A stretch of DNA of 64,000 nt from Streptomyces sp. SID12501 (GTDB lineage Bacteria > Actinomycetota > Actinomycetes > Streptomycetales > Streptomycetaceae): positions 1-64,000 of the forward strand of contig NZ_JAAGLU010000014.1 of NCBI RefSeq assembly GCF_010550245.1, given 5' to 3'. Under the pieces are notes generated by a model, which was given only the letters and a program-made list of their open reading frames with translations, had not been told where the DNA came from and made no database searches. Both the position numbers and the translations under genes were made by a program. Positions 16,863 through 25,107 of this stretch are shown piece by piece. The first letter of the stretch is position 1. Every line of letters starts with the position of its first letter.

Positions 16863-17441
16863 TCAGGAGACGGCCGAGACGACCAGTCGCGTGCTCGTCC
16901 TGAGGCCGCCGATGCTCCTCAGGACCGGCGCCCGGCGGATGTCGCGGCGGACCGGCTTGTTCCGGCCTACGGCGAAGACGAACAGGCGCAGGACCAGGAA
17001 GCGACCTAGGCCGGCGAGGCCAGAGGCGCTGAGGTAGACGATCTGCTCGGTCAGCATGCCCGACGAGGACTGCAGCAGGTGCAGGGCGAACATCGCGCCA
17101 CAGGTGACGGCGTAGGCGGCGGTGGCCGAGCCCGCGGACTGCCAGTGCTGGCGCCATCCGGCACGCCGGCCGGCCCCGAAGGTGAAGCGGGCGTGGAGTT
17201 CGGTGCACAGGATGGTCGAGGCGACCGTGATCAGCGCGTTCGCCAGTACCCAGGGCATCGTCGCGGCGAGCAGCGCCACGGCGCCGCTGGAGAGGAGTCC
17301 GACGCCACCGCCGCACAGGACGAACCGCGCGAACGAGGCGAGTGGCCCGGGAACGGCGGCGGTTGTCCCCCTCGCCCCGGACACCTCTGTGCACAGCGCC
17401 GCGCCGGTCGTCCTGGGCTTCGACGGGAGCAGCGACTTCAC
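16863..17441 (-). CDS. GtrA-like membrane protein
   Basis: A 192-residue four-helix membrane protein of the GtrA/DPMS1 family, usually involved in moving undecaprenyl-linked sugars across the membrane. Helices: FARFVLCGGGVGLLSSGAVA, VLANALITVASTILCTELHA (with the family's ARFTFG motif after it), AAYAVTCGAMFALHLLQ and IVYLSASGLAGLGRFLVLRL. GTG at 17441 is preferred because AAGGA lies seven bases upstream; an ATG at 17495 would add 18 residues. It is the last core-region gene before the accessory locus and stands alone. Confidence 0.82.
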   Translation of the reverse strand: MKSLLPSKPRTTGAALCTEVSGARGTTAAVPGPLASFARFVLCGGGVGLLSSGAVALLAATMPWVLANALITVASTILCTELHARFTFGAGRRAGWRQHWQSAGSATAAYAVTCGAMFALHLLQSSSGMLTEQIVYLSASGLAGLGRFLVLRLFVFAVGRNKPVRRDIRRAPVLRSIGGLRTSTRLVVSAVS

Positions 17442-17627
17442 GGCGGTTTCCTTACGGGCGGTGGGCTGTGAACCTCTGTGGATCACGGGGATCAACCGGG
17501 TTCAACGATGCCGTCGCACGCTCCTGGAAACGATGACGTGGACTCCCCAACCGGGGGTGTGGCCAGCCCCACCTTCGGGGTGCGGGAGGCACTACTCCAG
17601 GCGTCTCAAGATTCGGTATGCCGGGCC

Positions 17628-17650
17628 TGCCGTTTCGTTATGAAACGGCA
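17628..17650. promoter_or_regulatory. Perfect inverted repeat upstream of the locus regulator
   Basis: TGCCGTTTC and GAAACGGCA flank GTTAT. It sits in the 302-base gap between the divergent GtrA-like gene and the LuxR-type regulator, 94 bases before the regulator start: a plausible operator. The GTTTC/GAAAC halves resemble half-sites of parS but spacing and centre differ. The rest of the gap shows nothing else I can support. Confidence 0.5.
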
Positions 17651-17743
17651 AATACCCAGCTCACGCACTCACTTTGCACACTCCGCCAGGAGCCTGCGGG
17701 GTTATTGTCGCGAGACGGTTCAACAAAGTCGGGGGACATCATC

Positions 17744-18796
17744 GTGAGCAGCTTTACCGATACGCAGGCAATAGGTGGGACACGGTCCATACAGGCGGAT
17801 GAGGGTACAAACTCGTTGGCGGCACTGACCGGACAGGACAGAACCTGTATCGAGGTGTACCGCCTCGTGATCATGCAACCGCGCTGGGGTGTCTCGGAGA
17901 TCGCCCAGGAACTCGGTGTCGGAGCGTCCGAGGTCCGTGCGGCCCTGAGCAAATTGGCGGATCTCTCCATGCTCGGGCCCGCGGACGAGGCGGACGACGT
18001 GGTGGCCGTTCATCCCGAGGTCGGTCTGGCCGCCTACATCCACCGGCGGGAAGTGGAGATCCGCGCCCAGCAGATGGAGCTGGCATCCATGCGTGCCGTC
18101 ACCTCCGATCTGGCCGCCGTCTTCGCGGCTCAGCGGACGCGGCACGGCAATGCGGGCCTGGAGCGCCTGGAGAGCGTAAGCAGCGTACGGACACGGTTGT
18201 CCGAGCTGTCCCGGCAGGCGACGTCCGAACTCCTCGCCTTCATGCCGGGTGGAGCGCATAGCCGAGAGGCGCTGGAGGCCAGTCGTCCGCTCGACGAGGA
18301 GAGTCTGGCCGCAGGCGTGACGTTGAGGACGATCTACCTGGACAGCGTGCGCAACGACCGGGCGACGACAGAGTACGCGCGCTGGCTCTCGGAACTCGGT
18401 GGGGAGATCCGGACCGCCCCGTCGCTGCCCCTGCGCATGCTGATCGCCGACCGGTCGGTCGCGCTGCTGCCCATCGACCCGGAGGACACCAAGGCCGGCG
18501 CCGTTGTCGTCCACGCGCCCGGTGTGCTCAGCGCGCTGGTGTCGCTGTTCGACATGGTGTGGGACCGCGCGTCGCCGCTGGGTGTGCAGCAGACGAACGC
18601 GGCGGAAGACCCCACTCCACAGGAAGTCACTCTGCTGAACCTGCTCGCCCAGGGGCAGACGGACGACGTCGCCTCCCGCAAGCTGGGTCTGTCGCTGCGT
18701 ACGACGCGACGGCTGATGGCGAGCATCACGGCCAAGCTGGGGGCGCGCAGCCGTTTCGAGGCCGCGGTCCTCGCCACGCGCGCGGGCTGGCTGTAA
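17744..18796 (+). CDS. Winged-helix/LuxR-type transcriptional regulator of the accessory locus
   Basis: A 350-residue regulator. Residues about 30-75 form a TrmB-like winged helix (WGVSEIAQELGVGASEVRAA); the middle is a phospholipase-D-like or effector region (LSRQATSELLAFMPGG); the C-terminus is a LuxR helix-turn-helix (TPQEVTLLNLLAQGQTDDVA, then LGLSLRTTRRLMASI). This architecture is common among Streptomyces pathway-specific regulators. GTG at 17744 is chosen for GGGGGA seven bases upstream. It is convergent with leuS2 across a strong terminator and flanked by a candidate operator. I infer it controls the adjacent locus. Confidence 0.85.
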   Translation: MSSFTDTQAIGGTRSIQADEGTNSLAALTGQDRTCIEVYRLVIMQPRWGVSEIAQELGVGASEVRAALSKLADLSMLGPADEADDVVAVHPEVGLAAYIHRREVEIRAQQMELASMRAVTSDLAAVFAAQRTRHGNAGLERLESVSSVRTRLSELSRQATSELLAFMPGGAHSREALEASRPLDEESLAAGVTLRTIYLDSVRNDRATTEYARWLSELGGEIRTAPSLPLRMLIADRSVALLPIDPEDTKAGAVVVHAPGVLSALVSLFDMVWDRASPLGVQQTNAAEDPTPQEVTLLNLLAQGQTDDVASRKLGLSLRTTRRLMASITAKLGARSRFEAAVLATRAGWL

Positions 18797-18910
18797 CTCC
18801 GGGCGGGCCGCCTCGGGCCACTGGGAAGGGCGCCGCACCGGCCGTCCCTGAGCGGAGGAGCCTCCTCTTGCTCGGGGTCGGGGCGGCGTGATCGGCTGCT
18901 GGGCGAAGCA

Positions 18911-18953
18911 TCCGGCCGGCCGGTGGCACGAGGCCGTGCACCGGCCGGCCGGA
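18911..18953. terminator. Bidirectional terminator between regulator and leuS2
   Basis: TCCGGCCGGCCGGTGGCACG pairs with CGTGCACCGGCCGGCCGGA (one bulged base) around a four-base loop. It lies between convergent genes, 11 bases beyond the leftward stop. Confidence 0.82.
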
Positions 18954-18964
18954 GTGGGGTCAGG

Positions 18965-21424
18965 TCACTTCCGAGGGTCGGCGGTGACGAAGTTGACCAG
19001 CCTGGGAGGCTTCGCGATCACTCGTACCACCTGTCGGCCGCCCAGGGCGGTCGCGGCCCGGTCCTGTGCGAGGCGTACCAGTTCGTCTTCGGTGATGTCG
19101 GCGCCCACCTCTATCCGGCCCTGCATCTTGCCGTTGACCTGAACCACACAGACCGCGTCCCGCTCTGCGGCAAGGGCAGGGTCCACCTCGGGCCAGCCCG
19201 CGCGGGAGACGCTCGGCTCGTGGCCCAGCCGCTCCCACATCTCCTCGGCGGTGTACGGCGCGAAGAGCGACAGCATGACCGCCACGGCCTCCACTCCTTC
19301 CCGTACCGCCGGGTCCGCGGCACCACCCGCGTCGATGTGTTTGCGGAGCGCGTTGGCAAGTTCCATGGTCCGTGCCACGACCACGTTGAACCGGTGTGTC
19401 TCCACCAGCTGGGTCGCTTGGGCGACGGTCCGGTGGATCACCCGGCGCAATGCGTCGTCGCCGCCTTCCGGTGCGCTCCCAGGATCGGACCTCACGTCGT
19501 CGGCCAGCCGCAGTACCCGGGCGAGGAAGCGGGCCGAGCCGGCGGGCGACACGTCCGCCCAGTCGATGTCGTCCTCCGGAGGACCGGCGAAGACCATGGT
19601 CAGGCGCACGGCGTCGACACCGTACTCGGCGATCTGTCCGCCGAGGTCCACCATGTTGCCCTTGGACTTGGACATCGCCGAGCCGTTGAGCAGGACCTGC
19701 CCCTGGTTCAGCAGGGACAGGAAGGGCTCGGGGAAGTCGACCAGGCCGAGGTCCTGCAGCACCTTGGTGAAGAAGCGGGCGTAGAGCAGGTGCAGGATGG
19801 CGTGCTCCACACCGCCCACGTACTGGGTGACGGGCATCCAGCGACGGACCGCCGCGGGGTCGAACGGGCCTTCGGTCCAGCCCGGGGAGCAGTACCTGAG
19901 GAAGTACCAGGACGAGTCGACGAACGTGTCCATGGTGTCGGTGTCCCGGAGGGCCGGGTCGCCGCAGCTCGGGCACGGGACATTGACCCACTCCTCGGCC
20001 GCCGCCAGGGGCGAGACGCCGGCCGGCGCGAGGTCGGCGCCCCGCAGGTCGGGCAGCCGGACCGGCAGCTGGTCGTCGGGCACCGGGACCTCGCCGCACG
20101 AGGCGCAGTGGACGATCGGGATCGGGCAGCCCCAGAACCGCTGCCGGGACACCAGCCAGTCACGCAGCCGGTACTGCACCCCTGCGGCGCCGGCGCTCTC
20201 GGCCTCGAGCTCGGCGAGGACGCGGGAGGCGGCCGCCTCCCTGTTCAGCCCGTTCAGCGGCCCCGAGTCGACGTAAGGGCCGTCCGCGGCGATCGCCTCG
20301 CCGGTGACCGCGGGGTTCTCGTCGGCCGCCACGACGGCCCGGACGGGGAGGTCGAAGGTGCGTGCGAAGTCAAGGTCGCGCTGGTCGTGTGCGGGGACGG
20401 CCATCACCGCGCCGCTGCCGTACCCGGCAAGGACGTAGTCCGACGCCCAGACGGGAACAGGTTCCCCGGTGAGCGGATGCAGCGCCGAGACGCCGAGCGG
20501 TACTCCGGTCTTCTCCCGTCCGGCCGCGAGACGGTCGATGTCGGACAGCCTCCGGGTCCGCTGCAGGTACGCGTCGAAGTCGGCGCGCCCCTCCGGTGCG
20601 CACAGCTCGGCAGCGAGCGGCGAGTCCGCGGCGACGACGAGGAAGGTGGCTCCGTACAGGGTTTCCGGACGGGTCGTGAAGACCCGTACGGGGCGTTCCC
20701 TGCCCGCCACCCGGAAGTCGATGTGCGCTCCCGAAGAGCGGCCGATCCAGTTGCGCTGCATGGCCAGCACCCGCTCGGGCCAGCCCTCGCGCAGCAGTTC
20801 CATGTCGTCCAGCAGCCGGTCGGCGTACGCGGTGATCCGGAAGAACCACTGGGTCAGGTCGCGCTTGGTGACCTGGGTGCCGCACCGCTCGCACTCCCCT
20901 TGGATCACCTGCTCGTTGGCGAGCACGGTCTGGTCCTTGGGACACCAGTTGACGGACGAGGCCTGCCGGTACGCGAGCCCCTTCTCCCGGAAGCGGAGGA
21001 ACAGCCACTGCGTCCAGCGGTAGTACTCGGGATCGGAGGTGTGCAGCCGGGTCGACCAGTCGAAGGAGACGCCGTACCGGCGGAACGACTCGGCCTGGGT
21101 GTCGATGTTGCTGTACGTCCAGTCCGCCGGATGCTGGTCGCGCTTGATGGCCGCGTTCTCCGCAGGCAGCCCGAACGAGTCCCAGCCGACGGGGTGCAGG
21201 ACGTCGTAGCCGCGCTGCGTCAGATAACGGGACACCGCGTCACCGAACGCGAAGGCCTCGGCGTGCCCCATGTGCAGGTCGCCGGACGGATAGGCAAACA
21301 TGTCGAGGACGTATGCCCGCTCGCGGTCCGTGTGGCCGTCGGCGTGAAAGACACCCGACTTCTCCCACACGTCACGCCACTTGCCCTGGATCAACGCGGC
21401 GGAGTCCGCCGTATTCTCGCTCAT
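18965..21424 (-). CDS. leuS: Leucyl-tRNA synthetase, accessory-locus copy
   Basis: A complete 819-residue class I synthetase that charges tRNA-Leu. HMGH is at 51-54 (HIGH motif), GWDSFGLPAENAA is present, the CP1 editing domain is intact (TTRPETLYGAT, YGSGAVMAVPAHDQRD), MSKSKGN is at about 584-590 and the C-terminal domain is whole (QVNGKMQGRIEV). Nothing suggests degeneration. The housekeeping leuS of Streptomyces is elsewhere as far as I know, so this is likely a second copy giving self-resistance to a LeuRS inhibitor, or supplying Leu-tRNA to a transferase. Start: ATG 21424; a GTG two codons upstream has the better RBS (AAAGG). It is divergent from the biosynthetic genes. Confidence 0.93.
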   Translation of the reverse strand: MSENTADSAALIQGKWRDVWEKSGVFHADGHTDRERAYVLDMFAYPSGDLHMGHAEAFAFGDAVSRYLTQRGYDVLHPVGWDSFGLPAENAAIKRDQHPADWTYSNIDTQAESFRRYGVSFDWSTRLHTSDPEYYRWTQWLFLRFREKGLAYRQASSVNWCPKDQTVLANEQVIQGECERCGTQVTKRDLTQWFFRITAYADRLLDDMELLREGWPERVLAMQRNWIGRSSGAHIDFRVAGRERPVRVFTTRPETLYGATFLVVAADSPLAAELCAPEGRADFDAYLQRTRRLSDIDRLAAGREKTGVPLGVSALHPLTGEPVPVWASDYVLAGYGSGAVMAVPAHDQRDLDFARTFDLPVRAVVAADENPAVTGEAIAADGPYVDSGPLNGLNREAAASRVLAELEAESAGAAGVQYRLRDWLVSRQRFWGCPIPIVHCASCGEVPVPDDQLPVRLPDLRGADLAPAGVSPLAAAEEWVNVPCPSCGDPALRDTDTMDTFVDSSWYFLRYCSPGWTEGPFDPAAVRRWMPVTQYVGGVEHAILHLLYARFFTKVLQDLGLVDFPEPFLSLLNQGQVLLNGSAMSKSKGNMVDLGGQIAEYGVDAVRLTMVFAGPPEDDIDWADVSPAGSARFLARVLRLADDVRSDPGSAPEGGDDALRRVIHRTVAQATQLVETHRFNVVVARTMELANALRKHIDAGGAADPAVREGVEAVAVMLSLFAPYTAEEMWERLGHEPSVSRAGWPEVDPALAAERDAVCVVQVNGKMQGRIEVGADITEDELVRLAQDRAATALGGRQVVRVIAKPPRLVNFVTADPRK

Positions 21425-21610
21425 TTTCACTTTGCCTTTGCGTGATGAACAGCGACCGTGGCTCCGCCCCCTACGGAAGAGGTCTCGCCAGGCTCCCGGA
21501 AGGGAATCTCGCGTTAATCCTATACCGTCCACGGTGGCCGTTTATGGCCATGGCGCCAAGCTGCCAATGGTTTACACAAAGTCCGCCCCCCGGGGTGCGA
21601 TCCTCGGAGC

Positions 21611-21970
21611 GTGTATGCCATTTACCTGGAAACCCCCCATTGCAAATTCGGGCAAAATTGGATCAATCTCTGTGAAGTAGCCGCACTCGTCCCCAGGGTC
21701 TCCGCATGCCGGATCGAGCACGTCCACCTGGCCCGGCACCGCCAGACACCGTATCTCGGGGCGATTTTCCTGACCGCCGAGTCCGCCGCCGTCGCGGGCT
21801 CCGGGGTGCTGGTGGCAACGCGCGAATTGCTGGCGGGCACTGGTCGCACGAACAGGTCGAAGTTCCACATTCCGATGCCCGGCCGGCGGCCCGGACTGTG
21901 CCACGGAGTCGTCTCCGTGTTCACGGAACCGTGTGGCTGCGAATGGCCAGATCATGCCAGTGCATGTTGA
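21611..21970 (+). CDS. Unknown 119-residue protein
   Basis: Not recognised. I believe it is coding because codons in the centre (RIEHVHLARHRQTPYLG to KFHIPMPG) have strongly GC-rich third positions and the protein has a regular alternating pattern: a short first strand (YAIYLET), a helix, a strand (RIEHVHL), another (YLGAIFLTA) and a helix (AGSGVLVATRELLA). The reverse strand gives no comparable pattern. GTG 21611 has only a weak GGAG. It may be a small ferredoxin-like fold protein. It precedes the small-peptide gene by 180 bases. Confidence 0.5.
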   Translation: MYAIYLETPHCKFGQNWINLCEVAALVPRVSACRIEHVHLARHRQTPYLGAIFLTAESAAVAGSGVLVATRELLAGTGRTNRSKFHIPMPGRRPGLCHGVVSVFTEPCGCEWPDHASAC

Positions 21971-22150
21971 TGCCACCTAATTTCCTTGCCTCACCGATCG
22001 ACGGCTGACAAATTATTGCTCGGCGGCCAGGCAGCAGAAATGCCCACTCGGTAATTTTCTCCGGACGCCAGTTACGAGCAGCTTTTTTCGTCCACGCCAT
22101 CAGGGCCGTCGAGGTCATTGTGGCCTTCAGCTCAATTGAGGCAGGACTCG
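21971..22150. other. AT-richer intergenic stretch before the small-peptide gene
   Basis: 180 bases noticeably lower in GC than the flanks, with ACAAATTATTGC and GGTAATTTTC tracts. It probably holds the promoter of the rightward biosynthetic operon. No hairpin or known riboswitch seen. The 186 bases between leuS2 and the 119-residue ORF likewise hold no feature I can name. Confidence 0.4.
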
Positions 22151-22303
22151 ATGCGTCGCGCTTTTCTCCTCTTCATCATTCCCTGCACCGTTCTCGTCGC
22201 GGTGTTCGGCAGCGCCGCGGTGATCCCGGAGGCCACGGGCACCGGCACGGTGGCGGAGGCGACGACAACCACAACGGCACCCGACAGCTGGGGCTGGGAC
22301 TGA
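22151..22303 (+). CDS. Small peptide (50 residues), possible precursor or scaffold
   Basis: ATG with an AGGCAGGA site just upstream and GC-rich third positions throughout, so very likely translated. Residues 1-25 (RRAFLLFIIPCTVLVAVFGS) form a hydrophobic signal or anchor; then come a Gly/Thr/Ala-rich linker with five consecutive Thr and the C-terminus APDSWGWD. The acidic, Trp-rich end is distinctive and slightly recalls the EDWGE tail of amino-group carrier proteins, to which RimK-like ATP-grasp ligases add amino acids. The gene precedes a synthetase-like enzyme. It may be a substrate or scaffold peptide, or just a secreted small protein; no cleavage site for maturation is obvious. Confidence 0.6.
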   Translation: MRRAFLLFIIPCTVLVAVFGSAAVIPEATGTGTVAEATTTTTAPDSWGWD

Positions 22304-22329
22304 ACTCCGCCCGGCTGAACTCCGCCCGA
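22300..22329. repeat. Tandem 15-bp direct repeat at the end of the small-peptide gene
   Basis: CTGAACTCCGCCCGG is followed directly by CTGAACTCCGCCCGA. The first copy contains the TGA stop of the peptide gene. Probably slippage; effect unknown. Confidence 0.7.
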
Positions 22330-22436
22330 CGGCACACCGCCGGCCGTTCAGCGCCTTCCGCGCTTCCCGCCGGACATCCGTCGCGGTGCCGCGCCCGAAC
22401 CGATCCCGCCATGAACATCAACTGGGAGATCTCACC

Positions 22437-23441
22437 ATGCCCACTCTTCCTTCCCAGGTCTGGAAGAACGCCAGCAACTACCACCTCGAAGTACTGCGCA
22501 ACCCCTGGTACCGGGCGGTCGCCCGGCTGCAGAACAGCATCAGCGAACTCACGCTCGACTACTGGCGGGCCCGCGGCGGTCAGACCCTGCACCTGCCCGT
22601 CACCACCGGTTCCATTTCCAGTCCCATGGGGCTGGGCAGCGACTCGCTCCCGGTCAGCGTCGACCTGATGGGCGCCCCCACCTACCTCGCGGACTCGATG
22701 CAGTTCATGCTCGAATTCGGCTGCCGGCTGACCGGAACCGACGCCTACTACGTCATGCCGTCCTTCCGGGGCGAGGACACCGACGCCACCCACCTGTGCC
22801 AGTTCTTCCACAGCGAGGCCGAGATCGTCGGTGGTCTGGACGAGATGCTGACGACGGTCGAGGACTACCTTCGCCAGCTGGCCGCCGGTCTGCTGGAGCG
22901 CGACTCGGACGTCATCCTGGGCTGTGGCGGAGACCTGACCCGGCTCGAACGGCTCGCCTCGGGGCAGCAGTTCAGGCGAATCACCTTCGACGAGGCGGCC
23001 GAACTCCTCGGCGGGGCCGGCATCGAGGACCAGGGCGGCTGGCGCACCCTCACCCGGGAGGGGGAGCGGCTGCTCATGGAGAAGCTCGGCGAATTCCTCT
23101 GGGTGACGCACTGGGACCACCTCGCCGTCCCCTTCTACCAGGCGTTCGGCGACCCCGAAGGCCGTACCGCGCTCAACGCGGACCTGCTGTTCGGGATGGG
23201 CGAGGTCGTGGGTGCGGGAGAGCGCCACGTGACGGCCGAGGAGGTACGCCGTGCGCTCGATCTCCACCAGGTCGATGCCGAGTCGTACAACTGGTACCTG
23301 GAGATGCGGGACTTCGCGCCGTTGCGCACCTCGGGATTCGGGCTCGGCATCGAGCGCTTCCTGATGTGGGTGCTCGACCACGACGACATCCGCGACTTCC
23401 AGCTGCTGCCGCGCCGCAACGGCCACAACATCGTTCCCTGA
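22437..23441 (+). CDS. Asparaginyl-tRNA-synthetase-like catalytic core without anticodon domain
   Basis: 334 residues, class II synthetase fold closest to AsnRS/AspRS or the archaeal asparagine-synthetase-related group. Motif 2 is FRGED...HLCQFFHSEAE (110-128) and motif 3 is GFGLGIERF (Glu306, Arg307), both intact, plus GSDSLPV and YLADSMQFMLE. The N-terminal OB-fold that binds the anticodon is absent, so it should activate an acidic amino acid as the adenylate and pass it to a small amine, not to tRNA. ATG is chosen for GGGAGA seven bases upstream. As I recall, agrocin 84 biosynthesis uses a similar truncated AsnRS. It opens the main enzyme run. Confidence 0.88.
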   Translation: MPTLPSQVWKNASNYHLEVLRNPWYRAVARLQNSISELTLDYWRARGGQTLHLPVTTGSISSPMGLGSDSLPVSVDLMGAPTYLADSMQFMLEFGCRLTGTDAYYVMPSFRGEDTDATHLCQFFHSEAEIVGGLDEMLTTVEDYLRQLAAGLLERDSDVILGCGGDLTRLERLASGQQFRRITFDEAAELLGGAGIEDQGGWRTLTREGERLLMEKLGEFLWVTHWDHLAVPFYQAFGDPEGRTALNADLLFGMGEVVGAGERHVTAEEVRRALDLHQVDAESYNWYLEMRDFAPLRTSGFGLGIERFLMWVLDHDDIRDFQLLPRRNGHNIVP

Positions 23442-23539
23442 CCGCCCGTTCCCGTACCGGTTCCGCGCTGTTCTCGCGCCGCTTCCGCACCCCTTGATGT
23501 CCCTTTTGTGATGTTTCAGGCATCTCCACAGGAGTCCCC

Positions 23540-24403
23540 ATGACCACCACCGCGCCTGTCCGTACCCTTACCCCGAACGAGGTCCAGCACCTCAACTTCT
23601 CGCAGACCGTCGGCCTCGTGAACGAGCCGAACATGTGCTCCGGCGGTGCCGCCACGATCCGGTCCGTACTGCACCGCGTCCCTGGTCTCGGCGCCGGCGA
23701 CCGGATCCTGGAGGTCGGCAGCAACACCGGCTTCTCCGTGCTGGAGATGGCCAGTGCCACCAAGTGCGACGTCCACGGCATCGACATCGAGGAGTCGTCG
23801 GTCCTGTTCTCCCGGAACAAGGCGGCCGCCCTCGGCCTCGACAACGCCCACTTCGACGTCGGAGACGGCACCCGCATCGCCTTCCCCGACAAGCACTTCG
23901 ACATGCTCTTCGCCAGCAACGTGACATCGTTCATCCCCGATCGCGGCCGCGCCGTCGACGAGTACTACCGCGTCCTCAAGCGCTTCGGTGTGCTCGCCGC
24001 GGTGCCGATCTTCTACCACCGCCGTCCCCCGGCCCGGCTTCTGGCCGAGGTCGAACAGGCGATCGGAGCCCCGCTTCCGCGCTTCAGCCGCGCCGACTGG
24101 GAGGACATGTTCGGCCGCCCCGGATCCGAACTGTTCTTCTCGGAGGAGTACGAGTACCTCGACCTGAGCCCGGAGCAGATCGACGCCTACGTCGCCGCGG
24201 TCCTCGCCCAGCCGTGCAACGACGACATGTCCCAGGAGCTGAAGGAGGCCGCCGGCCGCCGGCTGCACTACTTCTACACCCTGTTCAACGAGAACCTCGG
24301 ATACGCCCGCTACGCGATCCTCCTCTACCGCAAGAGCGCGCCGACCACGTTCCCCATCCTGCACGCCTCTGCGCCGGTCCCGGGCACGGCCCTCTCCCGA
24401 TGA
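23540..24403 (+). CDS. Class I SAM-dependent methyltransferase
   Basis: 287 residues. Rossmann motif I ILEVGSNTGFSVLEM (about 56-70), an acidic ribose-binding end of strand 2 (VHGIDIEESSV), GDGTRIAF and the motif IV-like LFASNVTSFIPD place it in the small-molecule methyltransferase superfamily (Methyltransf_11/25). Substrate unknown; O- or N-methylation of the locus product is likely. ATG with ACAGGAG upstream. Its stop overlaps the following GNAT start (ATGA), so the two are coupled. The N-terminal 45 residues (TPNEVQHLNFSQTVGLVNEP) are typical of a substrate lid. Confidence 0.87.
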   Translation: MTTTAPVRTLTPNEVQHLNFSQTVGLVNEPNMCSGGAATIRSVLHRVPGLGAGDRILEVGSNTGFSVLEMASATKCDVHGIDIEESSVLFSRNKAAALGLDNAHFDVGDGTRIAFPDKHFDMLFASNVTSFIPDRGRAVDEYYRVLKRFGVLAAVPIFYHRRPPARLLAEVEQAIGAPLPRFSRADWEDMFGRPGSELFFSEEYEYLDLSPEQIDAYVAAVLAQPCNDDMSQELKEAAGRRLHYFYTLFNENLGYARYAILLYRKSAPTTFPILHASAPVPGTALSR

Positions 24404-25107
24404 CCGCGGAACCGTCTGCCACGCAGGCAGGGCAGCACGGCCACTGGCCGCTGTTCGGCCTGGTGGTCCGCACCCGGCGGCTGGAGCTGAGGGTGCCCAC
24501 GGACACCGACTACGAAGCGGTCTGCGACGTCGCCGCCGACGGAATCCACGATCCGGGCACCACACCCTTCGCCGTCGACTGGACGGACGCTCCGCCACAC
24601 CTTCTGCGCCGCAACGCCTTCCAGTTCCTGTGGGGCACACGGGCGTCGTGGTCGAAGGACGCCTGGCACCTGGAGTTCGCGGTGTACCACCAGGGCAGGC
24701 CCATCGGCATGAAGGGCCTGTGGGCCACGGACTTCGGCGCTCTCGGTGAGTTCTCCACCGGCTCCTGGCTCGGCCGTGAGTTCCAGGGGCAGGGGTTCGG
24801 CAAGGAGATGCGGGCCGCGGTGCTCCACTTCGCGTTCGCCGGACTCGGCGCACGCTGGGCGACCAGCCAGGTCTTCGAGGACAACCCTGCCTCCATCGCT
24901 GTGAACCGGTACCACGGCTACCAGGAGGACGGCTTCGAACTGCGGCTGCGCCGGGACAGTCCCGTCCGCTGGCTGCGCCACCGGCTGGCTGCCGACACCT
25001 GGCTGAACGGTCCGCGCGACGGGGGAATCGGCATCGAGGGCCTGGACACGTGCCGCGAGATGTTCGCCCCGAGCCCTCGACCGGCGCCGGCGCCGGCGCC
25101 GGCATGA
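24400..25107 (+). CDS. RimL-type GNAT N-acyltransferase
   Basis: 235 residues. The acetyl-CoA pyrophosphate loop is REFQGQGFGKEMRAA and the last strand region SQVFEDNPASIAVNRYHGY is typical of RimJ/RimL acetyltransferases. In microcin C producers a RimL-type domain (MccE C-terminus) acetylates the toxic aminoacyl nucleotide; the coupling here to an MccF-like peptidase makes the same self-protection role plausible. Alternatively it could use an aminoacyl-tRNA, as GNAT-fold transferases of dehydrophos synthesis do with Leu-tRNA. The C-terminal PRPAPAPAPA comes from a CGGCGC repeat. Start and stop both overlap neighbours (ATGA). Confidence 0.87.
   Translation: MTAEPSATQAGQHGHWPLFGLVVRTRRLELRVPTDTDYEAVCDVAADGIHDPGTTPFAVDWTDAPPHLLRRNAFQFLWGTRASWSKDAWHLEFAVYHQGRPIGMKGLWATDFGALGEFSTGSWLGREFQGQGFGKEMRAAVLHFAFAGLGARWATSQVFEDNPASIAVNRYHGYQEDGFELRLRRDSPVRWLRHRLAADTWLNGPRDGGIGIEGLDTCREMFAPSPRPAPAPAPA

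Noticed and set aside
18923..21445. An 840-codon open frame on the + strand opposite leuS2
   Set aside because: Antisense shadow; the LeuRS motifs on the minus strand are complete and the + product has no recognisable pattern.
21425..21610. A T-box leader upstream of leuS2
   Set aside because: I looked for the TGGNACCGCG-type antiterminator sequence on the minus strand and did not find it.
25079..25102. CGGCGC tandem units as a regulatory repeat
   Set aside because: They encode the Pro-Ala tail of the GNAT protein and look like simple slippage.
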